NCBI RefSeq assembly: GCF_026151205.1
Contig: NC_087072.1
Coordinates: 16,257,669 to 16,321,668 of the forward strand
DNA length: 64,000 nt
Source: Bolinopsis microptera
Lineage: Eukaryota > Ctenophora > Tentaculata > Lobata > Bolinopsidae
Direction of reading: 5' to 3'
Part shown: positions 1 to 15,440 of the stretch, one piece after another
How the letters are laid out: every line of letters starts with the position of its first letter
Position numbering within the stretch: position 1 is the stretch's first letter
Program-made: the position numbers and the translations under genes
The notes under the pieces: generated by a model
The model's database searches: none
What the model saw: only the letters and a program-made list of their open reading frames with translations
Told to the model about the DNA's origin: nothing

Positions 1-960
1 ACTTTCGTTAGCTTTGGAACGAGCCCAGAAAATTGATGGAGCTTCTAAGATACGTAAATATGTCAGACCAATTGCAGCAGATTCCAATGATACTACAGGC
101 CTTGAGATACTTGCGACCGTACCCGCAAGACGAACCCCGGCATCTGATCAAGCAGTAGCCGGCCCGCCTGATAATAGATTACATCCTGACTTCGATATTT
201 CAACCTACGGCACATTACCTCGAAATGCGCCCAATCCTCAAAGCTATCAGCGTGAGCATGTTCCTCCATATTCGAATAGAGCTACCAATAACAACTTTGG
301 ATTTGCCAATAGGACTGGTTTTCCTCAAAATCCCAACAGATACAACAATAGGAACTCCCAAAAGCGGTGCTGGTATTGCAATCGCTCCGGACACCTCATC
401 CGTAATTGCAGAACTAAAGCTAGTGACGAGGCCCAGAATTTTCAGGCAGGGCCGAGCCCTCGTCAGTAAATGTCACAAATTCGAGTGGTTTGGCCTTTAG
501 TAACATTCATCGTAAATCTAATAACACTTCTAATATTTACGTAGCTGCTAATATAGGTTCACTGTTTGTCAATTGTTTGGTAGACACAGGTGCTGCTTAC
601 TCATTATGCTCTGAGGATATTTTGCCGCCTGACGTCGTTTTATCGCCCACTTCAGTTCGACTTAATGGTGTTACTGGAACCCCTTTATGTATTTCAGGAA
701 CTGTCAGTTTGCCTGTTAATTTTGGTGACGTTCGAATTTCTCTCCAACTCATAGTTGTTTCAGGGATAAACCATAAATTAATCCTTGGCCGTGATTTCAT
801 GTCAGCGACTGATTGTGAAATCAGCTTTAAAAACTTGACATTAACGATTAATGATCAAGAAATCCCATTAATTAAAGCTTCTTGTAAACCTTCTAAGCAT
901 TTCCTTGTTGCCAATTGTTCCTTATCGATCAAGCCACAAACCGTTGCCCTAGTACTTCAA
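1..960 (+). mobile_element. Ty3/gypsy-like LTR retrotransposon fragment (gag C-terminus and protease)
   Basis: Two overlapping reading frames look like the gag-to-pol junction of an LTR retrotransposon. The first (about 14-469) ends with a zinc knuckle of CCHC type, CWYCNRSGHLIRNC, near 367-411, preceded by an Asn/Pro/Arg-rich linker typical of nucleocapsid. The second (open from about 427, readable to about 950) has the aspartic protease signature LVDTGAAYSL near 567-600 and, about 65 residues later, LGRDFM, as in retropepsin-like proteases of Ty3/gypsy elements. The protease frame is -1 relative to gag, so the overlap could be a natural frameshift site or decay; I see no canonical slippery heptamer there. 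Homology stops around 950-1010 and no reverse transcriptase or LTR follows, so this is a truncated copy whose 5' part lies outside the window. Confidence 0.8.
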
Positions 961-1215
961 GCTATTACAACTATGGTGATACACTATGGTGCGCGGCGGG
1001 TCATACAACGTATGACAAAGAAACGCTACTATACACTTAGTGAAACGACAATGGGGGTCACGAGGTGATACAAAATTATTTTTGGTTTTATCAGCTTATG
1101 TGGCAAATTAGAAGCGTTTTATAAATTTTATTCCACTGGGAAGTTTGATTAGGTTTTTAAAATTGGTTAATGTTTTGATAAATTTTTTAAAAATATTGTA
1201 CTTGTTTGTAGGTTT

Positions 1216-1517
1216 AAACATGTTTGTAGGTTTTCAACCTACCAGGACGCGCGCCGAGTTGGACTCGTCGACGGTCCTGGATATAATAATTGGAACAAAT
1301 ATTTTACGATCAGTATCACCCGTTAAAAACATGTGTGATGATTGCTACACGTTGTATACCTTTTGTGCACGCAAAGCGTGCACGCCGGCCGGCCGCGCGC
1401 GATCAAAAGGGGTTATATATTATTAACGGGTGATACTCGTAAAATATTTGTTCCATATAGGACCGTCGACGAGTCCAACTCGGCGCGCGCGTACTGGTAG
1501 GTTGTAAACCTACAAAT
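1216..1517. repeat. Short foldback repeat (two inverted arms of about 100 bp)
   Basis: Arms at about 1216-1326 and 1423-1517 are inverted copies sharing GAGTTGGACTCGTCGACGG, a block ending in GTATCACCCGTTAA, and outer AGGTT..AACCTAC palindromes. The spacer (1327-1422) is GC-rich in part, with a CCGGCCGGCCGCGCGCG tract. A third copy of the arm recurs at 2478, on the other side of the ORF1-like sequence. Confidence 0.75.
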
Positions 1518-1576
1518 ATATTACAGCGTGTGTCAATGTGATGTCATAAATTTTACTTTGCAGCGTTTTTTAAACT

Positions 1577-2439
1577 TTGCAGCGTTTATCAGGACACTCT
1601 ACATTTTTCAACGAAGCGCATGAGGATTTCAACGCTTTAATTTCGAATGTTGCAAAAGCCACGAACTGTGAAAGTAGAATAGTGTTTTCAGTTGAAAAGT
1701 TTGAAAAGCCAGTCAAGAAGGTTTTATCAAATTTGATGTATAATATGTACAATCAGTTGAATTCTATCGTCGGAGAAACTTTGACTGCAATGAAAGATGT
1801 TGAGGAATTGAAGAGTTTTCTCATCCGATCACAAGAGTCTGTTATCAAACTGCAAAGGGAACTTCTTGAAGCCAAAGCCAATCAGTTGGAATCCGTTCAG
1901 ACCGCAGTAAAATCTGCTGTTCAGGACACTGTTCAAGCTGAGATCAAGTCATACAGTCAAGCTGTGTTAAAAGCCTCGCCGAACACTACAATAACGGAGG
2001 AGAGCCTGAAAAAAGTTGTGCAGAAGGCTGTGTCAGAAGACGATCGCAGCAGGAATGTTCTCATTTTTGGTGGAGACAGATGAAGAGAAACTATCAAACA
2101 AAGTAGACGAAATTTTTCAACAGATTGAACATGAAGTGAAACCCCACTTTGAAGCTGTAAGGATTGGAAGGAAATCAGCTGACAAGACCTGAGACCAGGT
2201 CTGTAAAAATTTTGCTATCAAATTCGAATACTGTACATCAGATTTTATTAAAATCGAAAAACCTGAAACTAAGTGAGCACCACAAAACTGTGTTCATTTC
2301 ACCAGATCGGTCACCTGAAGAGCAAGCCAGACATCATCTGCTCGTTTTGGAGATGAAAGAGAAGGCAACGAAGGACTTGAAAAGACGATATTATATCAGA
2401 AGGGGTATTATTTGTTGTGAGGACAAGATATCAAAGTGA
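1577..2439 (+). pseudogene. LINE ORF1-like (RNA-binding/chaperone type) pseudogene
   Basis: The translated sequence resembles the intact ORF at 58741-59604. Both share a coiled-coil-like N-terminal half, the block RSRN(V/L)LIFG that opens an RRM-like domain, and a C-terminal block with (L/I)SPDRS followed by a basic segment ending in YI(R/K). ORF1p proteins of non-LTR retrotransposons bind RNA and act as nucleic-acid chaperones. Here the frame is broken at least twice: after IFGGDR (stop near 2081), and near 2189 where the linking segment also ends in a stop before the last block (about 2188-2439) continues in a third frame. No endonuclease or reverse transcriptase ORF follows. Inferred to be a dead element copy; the exact start is unclear because upstream sequence is AT-rich. 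Confidence 0.72.
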
Positions 2440-2477
2440 ACGGTGCATATTTATGAAGTGTTTCTTATTTGTGACTA

Positions 2478-2565
2478 AACGGGTGATACTCGTAAAATTA
2501 TCTAAATATTTAAGACCGTCGACGAGTCCAACTTGGCGCGTGTCTTGGTAGTTTTTAAACCTTTA
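2478..2565. repeat. Third copy of the 1.2-1.5 kb foldback arm
   Basis: It begins AAACGGGTGATACTCGTAAA and contains GACCGTCGACGAGTCCAACT, so it is in the same orientation as the arm at 1423-1517. The ORF1-like pseudogene therefore lies between two direct copies of an approximately 90-bp sequence. Confidence 0.7.
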
Positions 2566-2589
2566 TATATGTGACATATTCTTCATTTT

Positions 2590-2815
2590 TTGTGTGAAAT
2601 AAAGTACATTTGTTCTTCAATTTTTATGAGACCCTGTTTTATATATTTAAAAAAAAACTTTCTGCTCTGAGGAAGAGAGAAAGTTTTTGTGGAGAGCCGC
2701 TCAGACATGGGCACCGTATTGTGTAAATTATTTAGGTATTTTTATGCAATATCTTTGTCGCATAAGGGCGGGGTAGTAAATATTGTGTTTCGTTTCGTTT
2801 CGTTTCGTTTACTTA
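2590..2815 (+). mobile_element. Probable LINE-type 3' tail with (GTTTC)n
   Basis: A polyadenylation-like AATAAA lies near 2600. Further on is a non-coding stretch ending in about five copies of GTTTC (about 2787-2811). Many non-LTR retrotransposons end in a short tandem repeat rather than poly(A), so this may be the 3' end of the element that supplied the ORF1-like pseudogene. No ORF2 sequence is visible between them. Assignment is inference. Confidence 0.4.
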
Positions 2816-2818
2816 CTT

Positions 2819-4727
2819 TACGTTACTTTTTTTAATAAAATGTTAAATTTGAATTTTCTGCTTGCTAGCTACTAGTACTAATTAAAGATTTAAATCAAAT
2901 CAAATCTTTACAAAATTAAAGCCTTAATTTCTTGGGAACCTTTTTTTTGGGAACCTTTTTCTGTTCCTAAACAACATATTTGTGGCGGAATGACAGTGGA
3001 CAGGCTGCAGCCTGCAGCGCCGCCCAGTAAAAAATCCTCAGATCCCCGTGTAATACATTTGTTGTCGTTTGCTCAAATGCCCATGTCACGTCAATGTCAT
3101 ACAAATATGAAACTAGTATATATATATCTATAGCTCGAGCGTGCTAAATCACTCTATTACAGTCGATCTTCGAGATTGTTCTAAAAGAGCCCCCGACTGT
3201 TGTACTTGTAACCAACTTCAATAGATGTATTTTCGGACGCTGATTGAGATTCCGAATCACCCCCATGATATAGGATTAAAATGCTCCCCTGACGAAATAT
3301 TGGCGAAAAAGTGTCTTGATCACGTGATATGACCGTATAAGGAAGTTAGTCTAATTTCTCGTTAGGGTTTCAGCATATGTTTTTGTTAAGGATTGGGTTA
3401 GGGTTGGGATCAGATTATGGATTAGAGGGTTAGGGTTTCGAAAAGTCGTTCAGAACCAGCTAGAAAACGGGTTGACAAAGTCACGTGACAGTCGAGTGTA
3501 GAGTGATTAATCATCATCCTAGGAATGTAGTACTAGTTGTGAGTTGTAAGTCAGGGGCAGTCTGAGATCTTTCGAAAACCCTTCCAACACAAAATTTCGA
3601 AGGTACACATACAATTATAAGTGCCAGTGAATGGTGGAAAATATCAAACACAGTTATTATTCTTTGTTTATATTGTGCCAATTTGTTCGAAATATAACAA
3701 TTAAATAGTTTAAAAACGTAAACATTAGTCAGATTTATGATTTACTATGAGTATGTCCAAATCATTACTCATTACATTAGCTCCTGCAAAAGACAAAATG
3801 TTAATAGCGATACAATTGTACGATTAAGTTTGTCATTTTGGACTTATCTGTACTAATCTGAATTTAGTCGCTCTGTTCAATGTTCGAGCAATATGAATTT
3901 CGTACTTCAACCCAAACAATATTATCTAACAGCGTCCGCTAACAACTATATAACTAATTACACATTAGTGTAATCATTAGTGTAACCTAATATCTGTAGG
4001 TTGAGGTACTCTTAACAAAATTCTTCAACAATCAACCACCCATAATACAAATAAATTAACTGCAACCTTTCCTTAGTCTAATTACAAAGCGGGAATTAGT
4101 CAGTAAATTTCAATTTATAATTTAACAAAACTTATAACTTATATAATATGGCAAAGCACAAAACAATAGTCTTTAAAAATTCTTAGACTCAACAAATTTA
4201 ATCTGAAAATCTGCTGCTTCCAAGTTTATAACCCCGACTACTGTAAAACATTTTAATTTGAATTGCAAAGCTTTTTCAAATAGCAGTGATGCCGCTAGAA
4301 CTAGAAGTAGGAGTATTTCTGATAATGTTATGATTTCGTAAATTTAGCCAATCAAAAGTACGCAACTGTGATGAAAAGTGAAAAAAAATAACTCAGTTGA
4401 TTCAGATCTCATTTAACATAGGACTAAAGGGGCCGGTCAGAGTATGTGTACTGAAATGTCCATTTCTGGTTATTTCTGTAAGAGTCACACGTGTCGATAA
4501 TAATGTCACGCGTAGTTGCATGCCGGTCGATACATAACCCACTCTTTCTATGTATTAACTGTTCCGTCTGTAAAAAATAGGTTATTATTAATAGCTGTAG
4601 TAAAAAGCAAAGCTGATTGAATTCCTATCAGTATCATGACTATTTTCTTAGAATCAATTGCCTAAACCGAGCAAGTTTAATTACCAATTACAATAAACTG
4701 AATGAACTATAGTGCAATTTAATAATA
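2819..4727. other. Intergenic stretch without recognisable genes
   Basis: AT-rich sequence with no ORF showing protein-like composition on either strand. It includes the dispersed repeat at 3300-3530 and ends at the poly(A) region of the GalNAc-transferase (AATAAA on the minus strand at about 4728-4733 and again overlapping the stop). Confidence 0.6.
3300..3530. repeat. Dispersed repeat, copy 1 (partner at 59945-60180)
   Basis: Shares a series of blocks in the same order with 59945-60180: AATTTCTCGTT(A/G)GGGTT, a GGGTTAGG-like stretch, a GTCACGTGA block, AGTGTAGA(G/A)TGA, and CATCATC. Identity is moderate, so these are old copies. The function is unknown. The CACGTG core is an E-box-like palindrome, but inside a repeat that is weak evidence for regulation. 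Confidence 0.55.
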
Positions 4728-4746
4728 TTTATTAATAACCTTTTTA

Positions 4747-9145
<4,399 letters not shown>

Positions 9146-9550
9146 GATGCTTTGTAACAACTCAGTTTATTTGAACGGGAACTGGAATTTCTCTGTTTAA
9201 GATATCGAAGTTGGTGGTCTTCTCAGAATGTGTCCAATATCTAAATATCCGTCAGTTGTAATTCTTCTAACATGAGTAGGCGCAGGAAAGTGGTCCCATT
9301 TGAATGCTGAGGTGGAAGCCACGTTAAAAATATATAGAATTCATTTCAAATGAAAGCTTAAATTAATCATTTGAATCCAATAATCAAGCGAAAGAACAAT
9401 GAAACATTGATTATGAAAAATATTTGGAAGGATTCCCCACTCTGCATTAAGCAGGCTCCTTAGCGGAGAAATGTACAAATTAATCACCCAAGAAACTATA
9501 GTCAAATGATGGTGATGTAAATAGTTTAAACGTGAACAACAAAACTACTG

Positions 9551-10358
9551 CAGAGCCAACATGCAGGTGCGGTAATATTTTGCAAATAGTGCGATTCCGC
9601 ACCTGCCTAAACACTAAAACCTATTTATGTGCGGCAAATTTGGAGAAAAAACACCGCAATTAAGCTGAACAATTCGCAAAATTCGCAGGTACTATCAGGT
9701 TAAGGATTATTCAACAGCGTTTTAAATTAATTGAAGCACTACAAATCTATTACTTCTATTGAGAGTGTTACAGAAGGAATGTAGTATGAGTAGTCCTAAG
9801 AGGGCGCTTCTCTTCGATACAAAGGGAGAACAAAATTCGTCTGTTCTCTTGACTCATAATATATTTAATTTATGATTACTTGTATCTGAGATTCTGTGAT
9901 TAAATTTATTTTGTTGATTATAATGAATTGATGTTGTGATTGCATAATTTATTGTAAATATATTATATTTCAGTATTATGTAACGCGATGGAAATATTTT
10001 AAGCGGGTAATATCCTGTCCAAACCCAGGATACATAACATGAAGACTTTGTTGTAACTGTGTATGAAAAGCATTAATTAACATTAATATAAGGTCATATT
10101 CTTTCACTGAGAGTAGGATTCGTGGTAATTCAAGATGTATGAATCTTAGAACCGCCCTCATCTTAGAGGGTTTACAACAGTTTCGTAATGAAAAGCATTT
10201 GATCCTAATAACCATAGTTGAGGGCATGTCGAATGTCGATCTCATTGTACACATCGATACCAAATACACAAATCTGATAACGAATAACGGCCGATGGTGC
10301 GAAAAAGTGCGGTATTAGATCTATTGTGCGATTCCGCACTTATTATATGGTGCCTCTG
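9551..10358. mobile_element. hAT-like non-autonomous DNA transposon
   Basis: The ends are imperfect terminal inverted repeats: CAGAGCCAACATGCAGGTGC on the left, and on the right a sequence whose reverse complement reads CAGAGGCACCATATAATAAG. The CAGAG start fits the hAT superfamily. Flanking 8-mers AACTACTG and ATCTACTA match at 6 of 8 positions, consistent with an aged 8-bp target duplication. Sub-terminal GTGCGG/CCGCAC motifs repeat several times near each end. A 97-codon minus-strand open frame at 9976-10269 lies inside, but I recognise no transposase motif in it. Same family as the ends at 25984 and 28908. Confidence 0.65.
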
Positions 10359-10410
10359 ATCTACTATTCTTGTTTTACGAAGATTTCCAGAAAATATGAC
10401 ATTAACAGTA

Positions 10411-10491
10411 CTTGTCACGACTGGTAACTACTGGTAACAACTGATAACTACTGGTAACAACTGGTAACTACTGGTAACTACTGGTAACTAC
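10411..10491. repeat. 10-bp minisatellite (CTGGTAACTA)n, left of the large foldback
   Basis: About eight imperfect copies of ACTGGTAACT. The same repeat in the same orientation resumes at 14731 immediately after the foldback. Confidence 0.9.
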
Positions 10492-13099
10492 TAGTCAGGG
10501 ACGAAACGGAATCTCGTTAGCTTTTCGTGTTAAAAGCGATTTCTCAACGGTTATCACCTCTCTAGATGATTCTTAAAACATTTGGACTTCATTGCATTTT
10601 TGAAATAAATGCAATGAGGGCGTTTTCGGCCACACCCTTTTTCAGGGTTTCGCGGTCACTCGAATTTTTGTATATCAGCTCAGGAAGGTCTAAAAGACTA
10701 TTCTGATACACCAAAATGTGCCTAATAGCCACATTTATATACAACTTATGAAGCAACATATACCTTAAAATGCTTCGTTTCGGAATTATGGCCGAAAAAC
10801 GGTTTTTGGCTTGACGCAGTTCATAATTTCCGTGATTTTTGGCATTTCCGCCTAGGAAGGTCGTAGAGACTATTCTGATATACTAAAATGTACATAATGG
10901 CCACATTTATGTACAACTTATGAAGCAACATATACCCTAAAAGGCTTACTTTCGGAAATGTGGCTGAAAAACGAATTTTTGCCGAGCGAACAAGACAGTA
11001 TTCACAAATGGGCTATTGGACTGTTAACTAAAAAGGTCTTAAAGAAGACTCATGAGGAACATAGCATTTGTCACAAGATGTAAGATGACTCACTTTGTGT
11101 CCAGAAACACTCACAAAAATTGTAGAATAATCTACTTTATTGGGCATCTCTCTTAATGGGCCAGGACAGCAGCATATTTTTGTCTTACGAAAGGGCAATT
11201 TTTCAAAATTACGGTTTCTTTAGTAAAGGTCAAAGTAAAGGTCAAAGGGTCAGTTGCTAACAGCAGATTATTTGCAATTGCCGACTCATGCACATCATAT
11301 ACTCAAACTTTAGGAGTCATTAGTAAATAAGTTTAACTATACTGCATGATTTGTGAAAACTCCAACAATTTTTCATTGGCACCAATTTAGCCAAAATGTA
11401 ATGACCAAAATTCAAAGTTTTTAATTTATTCATTCCATAAAACCATATTGTTGCTTGACCGCTGACCAGTACCCCACTTTATAATTATAATTGACTTCAC
11501 TGCCTCGACCAATATTGGTCTGTAATCCCTGGATTGAGATCTGTTGGCTGCAGTTTAATTTAGCTCATTTACCATTTAAATAGTAATACCGCAGTGGTTT
11601 GGTTCGCATAGATTTTCCCATCGTATGATAATGTGTGTCATTCCCTCGTTTTTTAATCAAGTGGTTACTAGCTAGCTCTTTTGTTATTACAGCTGCCTCG
11701 AGATCTTATCTAGGGCACTAATGCATTAGTACTAGAACACTAGAACTGTAATTCTAGAACTTCAGATTAAGATTACTTGACTGAATGGCAGGGTTCGAGA
11801 GTCGACTCTAAAACTCTCAGTTTAGGAGTGATTAGTAGATGCATGATGTGCGAAAACTCCAACTAGACAAGGATCATGCTTAATCAAAGTGTTCCTCGAC
11901 TTGAACTTAAGTCTCGTAAGCCCAAACTGGAGTTTGGGCCACTGAATCGAATACAACCTGATATTAATTTTAGGATTTCGGGAAATTCATTCAGATTTTT
12001 ATTCTTTGGTTTTTCAATTGTGCTACGAATCCGAGTTTGAGTTGATAACACCGAATTTCCTGTTTGACTCTCAAAGAGAGGAACCAAGGCGTAGGTTCCT
12101 CTTTTTGGCTCTGAGATCCAACTTTAAGATCGGACTTCGGAGATCATTGCGTCGGAGATCATGTAAGTGTAAAATCAGTACCGGAGATCAAACTTTTTTG
12201 CTTGATATTGGACCTATAAATCTAATGATATATTCGAAACAGCACGGGATTTAACCAAGGTTAATTTAGATAATATATACCAGCTTTCGGGGTTACAAGA
12301 CCCCACGAAAGGCAGGCAGAGCATCCTAAATCCTCATGCTATCCTCACGTTGACCATCTAGGTCCATACCCCAGCCTCTCATTAGAAAACAGCTACTAGG
12401 CCCGATATCCGTCCCTTGTCCCGTAGTACTAGTGCCCCGTAAGTAAGAGATCGTTCAGATTTTGGTCATTTAGACCCCCTCCCCGCTCTAAAATCCACTT
12501 TAGCACTTTACCCAAAGCTGGAAAAATTTCACATGTGAAACCTAAATAGCTAAATCAGCATCTCGAGACCTTCTATTATATAAACCCCGTGATCCTACTA
12601 TAAGCTTATAACTTATAAGGCATTGCATGCCGAAATTAAGATCCACCTCAACTGGTGATATGAACATGGTATGTTACCTGAATGCCCTCAGTTAAATCTC
12701 GAACCCTGCTAATGCTATTCTGCCAAGTAACCTTAATATGAGGTTCTAGAATTACAGTTCTAATGTTCTTAGTTAATGCCCATGCCCCAGATAAGATCTC
12801 GAGGCAGCTGTAATAACAGAAGAACTAGCCAGTCACCACTTGATTAAATATGGGGTCATTCTGAAGTGAGAACCAAACCACTGCGGTATTATAGGAAATT
12901 AACTAAATTAAACTGCGGCCAACAGATCTCAATCCAGGGATTACAGATCAATATTGGTCGAGGCACTTAAAGTGGGGTACTGGTCAGCTGTCAAGCAACA
13001 ATCTGGCCCGGATCCAGTGCCGATTTATTTTAGGTGCGGTATTCTTGGTACATATATCATGGTTTCATGGCATGAATATAAATAAAAAGTTTGAAATTG

Positions 13100-13350
13100 A
13101 ATTTTGGTCAACAACGTTAATGTGGCTCTAACTATGTGTTGGTTCAGCCGAATTAATTATTATTTTTAATCAAGTTTATTTTTCTCGTTAGTTGTCATCC
13201 GGCCAAACATTAAGCAACTTATATTGCAGTACCATTCATCAATTTGTATATCAAAATATGTCATTGTAATTTTGCATGGCTGAAATGTAACGCTTGATTT
13301 ATATATATAATGATTAATTGAATTTTCAAATAAAATAAAAAAAAACACAT
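13100..13350. repeat. Dispersed repeat in the foldback right arm (partner at 37425-37640, inverted)
   Basis: Absent from the left arm of the same foldback. It matches 37425-37640 in reverse complement over AGTTGTCATC(G/C)GG-type and ATGACATATTTTGAT-type blocks and ends near AACGTTAATGTGGCTC. Probably a separate short interspersed repeat. Confidence 0.65.
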
Positions 13351-13587
13351 TTTATTTAAATTGGTGCCAAGGAAAAATTGTTGGGGTTGTCACAAATCAT
13401 GTAGTAGTTATTTACTAATGACTCCTAAAGTGAGCGTTTTTGAGTATATGATGTACATGAGTCGGCAATTGCGAACAATTTGCTGTTAGCAGCCGATCCT
13501 TTGACCTTAAGAAACCGTAATTTTGAAAAATTGCCCTTTCGTAAAACACAAATATGCTGCTGTCCTGGCCCATTAAAGCATTAAGAG

Positions 13588-14054
13588 CAGTGGTCGACCG
13601 GGGCCCCAGCCCCGGTCCCGGCCCCGGCCAAAATCACAACCCCCGGCCCTTCCCGGCCCCGGCTAAAATTTGGCAATTCGCCGGGGGTAAACCCCGGCCC
13701 CGGCCCCGGCCAATATATCTACCCCCGGCCCCGGCCAAAAACCATGCATTTACCGGGGGCACAGCCGGGGATTTCATGAATGATTTTGGCACATTTTCGA
13801 AAAAAATCAAACACAATTTAATGGTTATTATGAGAATTCAAAGTTATTTTTTCAAAATTTTTTTAAATATTTTCAAAATTATTATCAAATTCACGTTTCA
13901 ATTTCTGACTACAGTTTGGTAAACTACCCCTGGCCCCGGCAAAATGGAAGATTTCCCGGCCCCGGCCAATTCTCAGTGGCCAGCCCTGGCCCCGGCTATA
14001 TTGGGGCTCCCCGGCCCCGGCCCCGGTCAGAATCCTGCCCCCGGTCGACCACTG
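13588..14054. mobile_element. Nested hAT-like element with CCCCGG-rich core and perfect target duplication
   Basis: Terminal inverted repeats CAGTGGTCGACCGGGG (left) and its complement CCCCGGTCGACCACTG (right) bound 467 bp. Both sides carry the identical 8-mer ATTAAGAG (13580-13587 and 14055-14062). The opposite arm of the host foldback shows the same site without the insertion (CTCTCTTAATGGG near 11150). Both flanks of the core hold tandem CCCCGG(CC)n blocks, about 70% or more G+C against an AT-rich host; the centre is AT-rich. No ORF of interest. The CAGTGG ends and 8-bp duplication fit hAT. Confidence 0.9.
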
Positions 14055-14730
14055 ATTAAGAGAGATGCCCAATAAAGTAGATCATTCTCCAATTTTTGTA
14101 GGTGTTTCTGGACACAAAGTGAGTCATCTTACATCTTGTGAAAAATGCTATGTTCCTCATGAATCTTCTTTAAGACCTTTTTAGTTAACAGTCCAATAGC
14201 CCATTTGTGAATACTGTCTTGTTCGCTCGGCAAAAATTCGTTTTTCAGCCACATTTCCGAAAGTAAGCCTTTTAGGGTATATGTTGCTTCATAAGTTGTA
14301 TATAAATGTGGCCGTTATGTACATTTTAGTGTATCAGAATAGTCTCTGCGACCTTCCTAGGCGAAAATGCCAAAAATCACGGAAAATATGAACTGCTTCA
14401 AGCCAAAAACCGTTTTTCGGCCATATTTCCGAAACGAAGCATTTTAAGGTATATGTTGCTTCATAAGTTGTAAATAAATGTGGCTATTAGGCACATTTTG
14501 GTGTATCGGAATAGTCTTCAAAACCTTCCTGGGCTGAAATACAAAAATTCGATTGACCGCGAAACCCTGAAAAGGGGTGTGGCCGAAAACGCCCTCATTG
14601 CATTTATTTCAAAAATGCAATGAAGTCCAAATGTTTTAAGAATCATCTAGAGAGGTGATAACCGTTGAGAAATCGCTTTTAACACGAAAAGCTAACGAGA
14701 TAGCCTTTTAGAATGGTTGGGATCCGACTA

Positions 14731-14807
14731 TACTGGTAACTACTGGTAATTATTGGTAACTACTGGTAACAAATGGTCACTACTGGTAACTACTATACTG
14801 GTTACTA
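14731..14807. repeat. 10-bp minisatellite (CTGGTAACTA)n, right of the large foldback
   Basis: Continues the 10411-10491 tract in the same orientation, with units such as TACTGGTAAC and one diverged ATTGGTAAC. Confidence 0.88.
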
Positions 14808-15127
14808 TTTGTGGCAGAGAGCCGCAGAGTGATTTTGCCATGTTTTAGAGCACATTTATTTGTAGTGTTTAAGTACTTACTTGTACAAAAAAAAAAGAAA
14901 GGCAACACAAATAATATTATATAATATTTTGACACCAAGTTCGTAAAGTCTGTTTTTTAGCATTTCGTAACCTATTGAGGTCATCTCAGAGGTGCCATAC
15001 AAGACAAAGCATGCCTTCGACAATCGTACGGGTGCAAACAACCATGGTTTATATAAACAATTCTAGCTGTACAAGTAGACAATACATGATATTGATATGT
15101 CAATCCTTTGACATGTGATCCTTTGAC

Positions 15128-15440
15128 ATGTGAACCAATATTCTTACAAAACGCCATCGACGAATCCACAGACAGAATCAAATCAGCCCCTGCACATCAT
15201 GCCCTGACCACCGGCCACACCATCTCCTGGAACAACATCGAAGTCCTCAAATCCCTCACCTCACGCTCCCAACTTGACCTCACAGAACACGCAGCTATAC
15301 AAATACGACAACCAGCTATGAACAGAACAGACCGCGCACCCAAATGTAGTTCCCTCTGGGACCCCATTCTTCCTAAAATTGCCAAATCCTTAAAGTCCAG
15401 ACCATCTGGCATTTCCTTCTCAACCTCAACAGAAGACTAA
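15128..15440 (+). mobile_element. Penelope-like element C-terminal fragment
   Basis: An open frame of about 100 codons ends at 15438-15440. It contains HHALTTGHTISWNN, then a stretch with TEHAAIQIRQPAMNR and LWDPIL. This order (an aHa..tGH.i.W block, then an E..I.....P.mNR block) is what follows the GIY-YIG endonuclease at the C-terminus of many Penelope-like and related retroelements. The upstream catalytic parts are missing, so this is a 5'-truncated copy. A short run of C and CCACCC follows at 15475-15505. Confidence 0.6.

Larger units (their letters stand above)
10492..14730. mobile_element. Giant foldback element, copy 1 (about 4.2 kb)
   Basis: Left arm 10492 to about 11830 and right arm about 12650-14730 are long inverted repeats around a loop of about 0.8 kb. 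The outermost blocks are TCTCGTTAGCTTTTCGTGTT (left) and its complement near 14680-14700, then GCAATGAGGGCGTTTTCGGC and its complement, and so on inward to GGTCTGTAATCCCTGG and the GATCTCGAGGCAGCTGTAAT block. The ends read TAGTCAGGGACG (left) and, complemented from the right, TAGTCGGATCC. The right arm is longer because of two insertions: 13588-14054 (hAT-like) and about 13100-13350. I see no transposase. It is related to the elements at 26428-28784 and 54314-54809. Confidence 0.88.

Noticed and set aside
1216-1517. GACGAGTCC within the arm as a hammerhead ribozyme
   Set aside because: It resembles part of the core but there is no GAAA partner strand in a compatible position on either strand.
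3360-3445. GGGTTAGGG motifs as an interstitial telomere repeat
   Set aside because: Only scattered GTTAGGG units, not a tandem array, and the block belongs to a dispersed repeat with a second copy at 59945.
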